DNA from: WTGJ01 sp965237765
GTDB taxonomy: Bacteria > Chloroflexota > Anaerolineae > Aggregatilineales > Phototrophicaceae
DNA length: 64,000 nucleotides
Reading direction: 5' to 3'
Assembly (NCBI GenBank): GCA_965237765.1
Contig: OZ250157.1
Coordinates: 682,001 to 746,000 of the forward strand
In this document: positions 60,243 to 64,000 of the stretch, in pieces
Numbering within the stretch: the stretch's first letter is position 1
Layout: the number at the start of each line of letters is the position of its first letter
Position numbers and translations under genes: made by a program
The notes under the pieces: generated by a model
What the model was told of the DNA's origin: nothing
What the model saw: the letters and a program-made list of their open reading frames with translations, nothing else
The model's database searches: none

Positions 60243-61805
60243 ATGAAGCGTTCGATCTCGCGAGGATTCTTCACCATTCTTGTGGTCGCTATGTTGGGTA
60301 TCGTTGTTTCTCCTGGCATCGCGCAGGACACTAGCGGCGGCACGATTACCTGGGGTGTAAAGATTGAGGCGACGGGCATTGACGTCCAGACCAATGGTCA
60401 AGGCCCATCTAGGCAACTCTTTTCATTTGTCTATGAGCAACTGGTCGACTTGAATGACGATCTCGTAGTGGTACCCGGTTTGGCAGAATCCTGGGAGCAA
60501 GTCGACGATACGACCTACCGCTTCCATCTACGGCAGGGGGTACGTTTTTCCAATGGGCGCGAGATGACAGCTGACGATGTCGTCACCTCGTTTGAGCGAA
60601 TCATCGATCCGGAACTTGGCTCCTACATTCTAAATACTATTTCGCTACAGAGTGCGACCAAAGTGGACGACTATACGGTCGAGATCGGGATCGCGTCGCC
60701 ATTTGGCGGTTTTCTAAATGCCATTACTACAGAAGCCGCCTCAATTATCCCCGGGCAGGAATTTCTGGAGGGTACGTTTGACCCCTCCGTCGATATGCTC
60801 GGCACCGGCCCGTTCATGCTGGAAGAGCACCTGCCAGACGAATCATGGACCTTTGTGCGCAACCCTCATCACTGGCGCGAAGGCCTGCCGAAGGCGGACC
60901 GCATCGTCGTCCTGATCATTCCTGAGGAAGCCACAATGTTGGCTGCCCTGCGCGATGGCCGCATCGATATCGCACGTATCGAGAGCTTTGATGCGCTGCC
61001 TGTGCTGGCGGAGATCCCGAACGTCCAAACCGACGCGCAAGCGATCACACAGTATTGGACCCTGCATTTGAATTCGGTTCATCCGGACTCACTCTTTATG
61101 GACCAACGGGTTCGGCAGGCAATCAATCTCGCCATCAACAAACAACTGATCTCTGACCTGGCATTTGGTGGGTACGAGCAAGTTGCAGTGCCAGGAGTAA
61201 GCACTGCCGAACCCTGTGACACCACGCAGATTCCGCTGGCTCAATACGATCCTGATCGGGCGCGTGCGTTGATTCAGGAGGCGGGCGCTGAGGGGCTCAC
61301 GTTTACCCTGGTTGCTCGCGGTCCGAGCACCCCAATCGCAGAGGTGGTTCAAGCGCTACTGGTGCAGGTTGGGCTGAACCCACAGATTGAAATCTGGGAC
61401 TTCGCCGAAGCGATTCAACGAATCTACGGCGGTTTCTCAGCGGACAAACCAGGTGAGGCAGTGGCTAGCTTCGGCTTTAACGCAAGCAGATCTACTGCGA
61501 TCTTCGGTTACCAGAACTGGGCTGCCAACTGGATGACCGGCGTATCGACTTTGGCGGCGGACGAGGGATATCGCGCGTTGGTCGCTCAGGCCGGGCCCAT
61601 GAATTCGGGTGCCGAGCGCACGGCATTGTTCCAGAAAATGTGCGAGATGATCTACGAGAATGCGAGCCACTTGCCCCTGGTAACGAAGGGACATCTTTTC
61701 GCCCACCGTACCGACCAGGTGAGCATCCGCATCCACCCGGTGGAGGCCGCCGGAGCTGATTTTCTCCGCTACGCAAGCGAGTTCACCGTGCTCAATCCGG
61801 AGTAA
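60243..61805 (+). CDS. Peptide/nickel-type ABC transporter substrate-binding protein, second system
   Basis: The ATG at 60243 follows AAGGAG and opens a Sec signal (ISRGFFTILVVAMLGIVV, cleavage near GIAQ). The 520-residue protein has SBP family 5 motifs LVVVPGLAESWEQVDDTTYR, FHLRQGVRFSNG, MLGTGPFMLEEH, RQAINLAINKQLISD and YDPDRARALIQEAG. It is only distantly like the first SBP. It is followed by a stem-loop and then dppB, dppC and an ATPase, forming the complete second transporter operon, which runs off the window. Confidence 0.9.
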   Translation: MKRSISRGFFTILVVAMLGIVVSPGIAQDTSGGTITWGVKIEATGIDVQTNGQGPSRQLFSFVYEQLVDLNDDLVVVPGLAESWEQVDDTTYRFHLRQGVRFSNGREMTADDVVTSFERIIDPELGSYILNTISLQSATKVDDYTVEIGIASPFGGFLNAITTEAASIIPGQEFLEGTFDPSVDMLGTGPFMLEEHLPDESWTFVRNPHHWREGLPKADRIVVLIIPEEATMLAALRDGRIDIARIESFDALPVLAEIPNVQTDAQAITQYWTLHLNSVHPDSLFMDQRVRQAINLAINKQLISDLAFGGYEQVAVPGVSTAEPCDTTQIPLAQYDPDRARALIQEAGAEGLTFTLVARGPSTPIAEVVQALLVQVGLNPQIEIWDFAEAIQRIYGGFSADKPGEAVASFGFNASRSTAIFGYQNWAANWMTGVSTLAADEGYRALVAQAGPMNSGAERTALFQKMCEMIYENASHLPLVTKGHLFAHRTDQVSIRIHPVEAAGADFLRYASEFTVLNPE

Positions 61806-61862
61806 TTCGGGATAAAATCGGCATCAATGAGCATTGTCGGAGTTAGAAAGATTTGACCACCT

Positions 61863-61904
61863 GAGGTAGGGGGGCAGCCTAGGCACTAAGGTCGTCCCTA
61901 CCTC
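61863..61904 (+). other. Intercistronic stem-loop between SBP and permease genes
   Basis: GAGGTAGGG and CCCTACCTC (9 base pairs) enclose a long, partly pairing loop, with no T run after it. Such hairpins behind binding-protein genes often protect the upstream mRNA so that the binding protein is made in excess over the permeases. Confidence 0.55.
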
Positions 61905-61945
61905 AAGGAAACGCTCGGCGCACCGCCAAAGTTGAGTTGGCTCTA

Positions 61946-62959
61946 ATGGGTTATTTGCGCTTACTACGTTTTGCTATGGAGCGTCTCGCCAGCGCGATGG
62001 TGACGCTCCTTGGGGTATCCATACTCGTCTTCACCGCGATTCATCTGATTCCCGGAAGTTATGAAGGGGTGATGCTCGGACCACAGGCACCAGAAGCCGC
62101 TCGTGAAAGGCTACGAGAGAAATACGGGCTTGATGATCCGCTACCGCAGCAATATATGCGCTGGCTGCTGGCGTTGCTCGGCGGCGATATGGGTATCGCT
62201 CTCTGTCGCAGTCAGCAGAGCATTGGGCAGCAGGCCTGTGAGAACGCAGATCAAACGGCGATCATCGCCGAGTTTGCCCGCCGGGCACCAGCGACGATTC
62301 AGTTGGCATTTATGGCGGCCGTAGTCGCAAACTTGGTTGGTATTCCGCTGGGCATCCTCGCCGGGCTCAGCGCTAGTTCACGCTTCGTGCGTGCATCGAG
62401 CCGGGCCATCAGCGCGTTTGGGATGGGAATTCCCAGTTTCGTACTGGGGACTCTATTTGTTTATCTGTTCTCAGTCTACGACCTGGGCCTCGCGGTGGGC
62501 GGCTACGTACCGCTATCTGAAGATCTAGAGACGAACTTGCGTGCCATGGTTTTGCCCGCAATTACGTTGAGCGTTTTCGGCACGGCTTTGTTCGCCCGCA
62601 CGACGCGGGATGCGGTGCTTACTGTGCTGGCCGAACCTTTTATCATGGCCGCCGTCGCCCGGGGCGAGACGCCGGGGCAGATCGTGCGGCGCCACGTAGT
62701 GCGCAACGCCGCCATTCCCGTCGTCACCGTCAGCGCTGTGAATATGGGCTATCTGCTCGGCGGCGCGGCGATTGCCGAGCTGCTGTTCTCGGTACCCGGA
62801 TTCGGCTGGTATGTCCTATCTGCGATTGGGAAACGCGATTATGCGGTGGTCCAAGCCGGAGTGCTGGTGGCAGCGGTAGCCTTCGTTGGGGTCAATCTAC
62901 TGGCTGACTTGGCCTACGCCGTCATTGACCCGCGCACCATTCGGCGTGGGACAGGGTGA
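61946..62959 (+). CDS. Peptide ABC transporter permease, DppB type
   Basis: The 337-residue protein starts MGYLRLLRFAMERLASAMVT (ATG at 61946; a TTG three codons earlier is possible) and has the typical first helix (LLGVSILVFTAIHLIPG), a periplasmic loop with GLDDPLPQQYMRWL, five more helices and the coupling loop MAAVARGETPGQIVRRHVVRN, ending NLLADLAYAVIDPRTIRRG. A Cys- and Gln-rich insertion (CRSQQSIGQQACENADQ) in the first periplasmic loop is unusual. It overlaps dppC by GTGA. Confidence 0.9.
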   Translation: MGYLRLLRFAMERLASAMVTLLGVSILVFTAIHLIPGSYEGVMLGPQAPEAARERLREKYGLDDPLPQQYMRWLLALLGGDMGIALCRSQQSIGQQACENADQTAIIAEFARRAPATIQLAFMAAVVANLVGIPLGILAGLSASSRFVRASSRAISAFGMGIPSFVLGTLFVYLFSVYDLGLAVGGYVPLSEDLETNLRAMVLPAITLSVFGTALFARTTRDAVLTVLAEPFIMAAVARGETPGQIVRRHVVRNAAIPVVTVSAVNMGYLLGGAAIAELLFSVPGFGWYVLSAIGKRDYAVVQAGVLVAAVAFVGVNLLADLAYAVIDPRTIRRGTG

Positions 62960-63798
62960 GCTGGATGATGAGAATCCCTTTCCGTGGTGATTTCCTATCA
63001 CGGCTGGCGGTCATCCTGCTGTTGGCCTTGCTGTTGCTGGGCTTCGTCGGGCCCAGGCTACCCGTCGGCGACCCGACTGCGATCGCATTCGGTCCCCGGC
63101 TAGCGCCACCTGAGCCCGGTTGGCTGATGGGCACCGACAACCTCGGTCGCACGATGCTCCCGCGTGTCTTACAGGGTATCCGCATTACCTTCGTTTTGGC
63201 TACTACCCCAGTGCTCATCACGTCGGTCCTCGCCATAGTGATCGGGATGCTGGCCGGGTATCTGGGCGGGTGGTTTGATGAGCTGGTTGCCCGCTTGGCC
63301 GATGTCTTGTTCGCCTTCCCGTCTCTGCTGCTGGGGCTGATATTGGTGGCCATTATGGGCCCGGGAGTGCGGGGCATAACGGCTGCCATCATCTTGATCA
63401 CCTTGCCGCTCATGGTACGTGTGGTGCGGGCGACGACGCTTTCGCTTGCCAGTCGCGACTATGTCGCTGCCTCCCGGGTAAGCGGCGCATCGCTTGCTCG
63501 TCTGCTGTTGGTGCATCTGTTGCCCAACATCGCCGGTGCTGCAGTCGTCCAGGCGACGTTTACCATTTCGGTGTCGATGCTCATCGAGAGCGGCCTCAGT
63601 TTTCTCGGTATCGGCGTGCAACCCCCTGCTGCTTCTCTGGGTTCACTGGTGCGGAATGGCAGCATATATCTGGTACAAGCACCCTGGTTGGCGCTTGCGC
63701 CGGGTTTCTTTTTGGCTATCGCCATCTTCTCCGTCAACTTGCTGGGTGACGGCCTACGGGATCGATTGGATCCGCTGGAGGTGCGTTCACTGAAATGA
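62956..63798 (+). CDS. Peptide ABC transporter permease, DppC type, second system
   Basis: The 280-residue protein starts with GTG overlapping dppB. It has the OppC N-terminal helix, GTDNLGRTMLPRVLQGIRITF, several membrane helices, the coupling loop AASRVSGASLARLLLVHLLP and FLGIGVQPPAASLGSLV, ending LLGDGLRDRLDPLEV. It pairs with the upstream DppB. The Gly-Thr-Asp motif and EAA loop are intact. Confidence 0.92.
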   Translation: MSWMMRIPFRGDFLSRLAVILLLALLLLGFVGPRLPVGDPTAIAFGPRLAPPEPGWLMGTDNLGRTMLPRVLQGIRITFVLATTPVLITSVLAIVIGMLAGYLGGWFDELVARLADVLFAFPSLLLGLILVAIMGPGVRGITAAIILITLPLMVRVVRATTLSLASRDYVAASRVSGASLARLLLVHLLPNIAGAAVVQATFTISVSMLIESGLSFLGIGVQPPAASLGSLVRNGSIYLVQAPWLALAPGFFLAIAIFSVNLLGDGLRDRLDPLEVRSLK

Positions 63799-64000
63799 CA
63801 CCCCTATTGGAAATCGACCAAATCGCCATCGAATATGCGACCGAACAGGGGCCACTTCGGGCCTTGGATGGTGCTGCTCTGACGATATCGGCTGGCGAAA
63901 CCGTCGGCATCGTCGGCGAGAGTGGCTCTGGCAAGAGCACGCTGGCGCTGGCCATCGGCCGCATCCTGCCGTCATACTCCAGGCGCGTTACCGGCGACAT
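63795..64000 (+). CDS. Peptide ABC transporter ATP-binding protein, DppD type, 3' partial
   Basis: The ATG overlaps the dppC stop. Sixty-eight residues are visible: MTPLLEIDQIAIEY, then the Walker A segment GIVGESGSGKSTLALAIGRI. The gene runs off the window, so ABC signature and Walker B are not seen. With the two permeases and the binding protein it completes a peptide-importer operon. Confidence 0.92.
   Translation, partial: MTPLLEIDQIAIEYATEQGPLRALDGAALTISAGETVGIVGESGSGKSTLALAIGRILPSYSRRVTGD

Overview
The window is a dense, GC-rich bacterial chromosome segment of about 50 genes with short intergenic gaps and many 4-base start/stop overlaps. I saw no rRNA or tRNA gene and no CRISPR array. 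Several features point to Chloroflexota, near Anaerolineae/Caldilineae: a one-transmembrane baseplate-J-like protein beside ruvX, a fused glycyl-tRNA synthetase, a khpA/rpsP/ffh block, signal-peptidase-I type rather than lipoprotein-type peptide-binding proteins, and a moeA fused to a binding-protein-like domain. This placement is inference from gene content; no marker phylogeny was run.

Layout. (1) 1-5.0 kb: acyl-CoA metabolism, with a 5'-partial acetoacetyl-CoA synthetase facing an acyl-CoA ligase / NAD(P) oxidoreductase / secreted protein operon. (2) 5.1-10.8 kb: alaS, a baseplate-J-like membrane protein, ruvX and a DinB protein on the plus strand. (3) 10.9-24.5 kb, minus strand: housekeeping block ffh, rpsP, khpA, rimM, glyQS and two paralogous membrane proteins. 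Upstream of it are a phosphatase-superfamily enzyme, a thioredoxin-like protein, two sugar dehydrogenases and an M16 protease pair. (4) 24.6-36.7 kb: rpmF-fabD, glmS, plsC, rluB, an AT-rich Fic gene between related repeats, a family 2 glycosyltransferase, ddl, uvrB, and two AT-rich orphan secreted or anchored proteins behind a promoter with an 11-G spacer tract. (5) 36.8-50.6 kb: an NAD-dependent formate dehydrogenase locus with its maturation and molybdenum-cofactor genes, interrupted on the opposite strand by two GT39-type mannosyltransferase-like genes, one of them frameshifted. (6) 50.7-64 kb: a catabolic-looking hydrolase cluster (SMP-30 lactonase, C45 Ntn-hydrolase, beta-lactamase-fold hydrolase, MATE-like transporter, M14 carboxypeptidase) with parts of two oppositely oriented peptide ABC transporters. 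One of these lacks a complete DppB permease; the other runs off the window end.

The most unusual property is compositional mosaicism inside conserved genes. alaS is GC-rich at both ends but carries a roughly 1-kb AT-rich block that encodes the distal editing domain and an enlarged linker with a 23-residue tandem repeat. glyQS, the formate dehydrogenase NuoEF subunit and one GT39 gene show similar internal changes. Other points for a second look are the Fic cassette and its repeats, the phase-variation-type G tract, an in-frame 30-bp tandem repeat in glmS, a 10-bp duplication that explains a glycosyltransferase frameshift, a truncated dppB, and GntR-type operator-like motifs upstream of both peptide-binding-protein genes.
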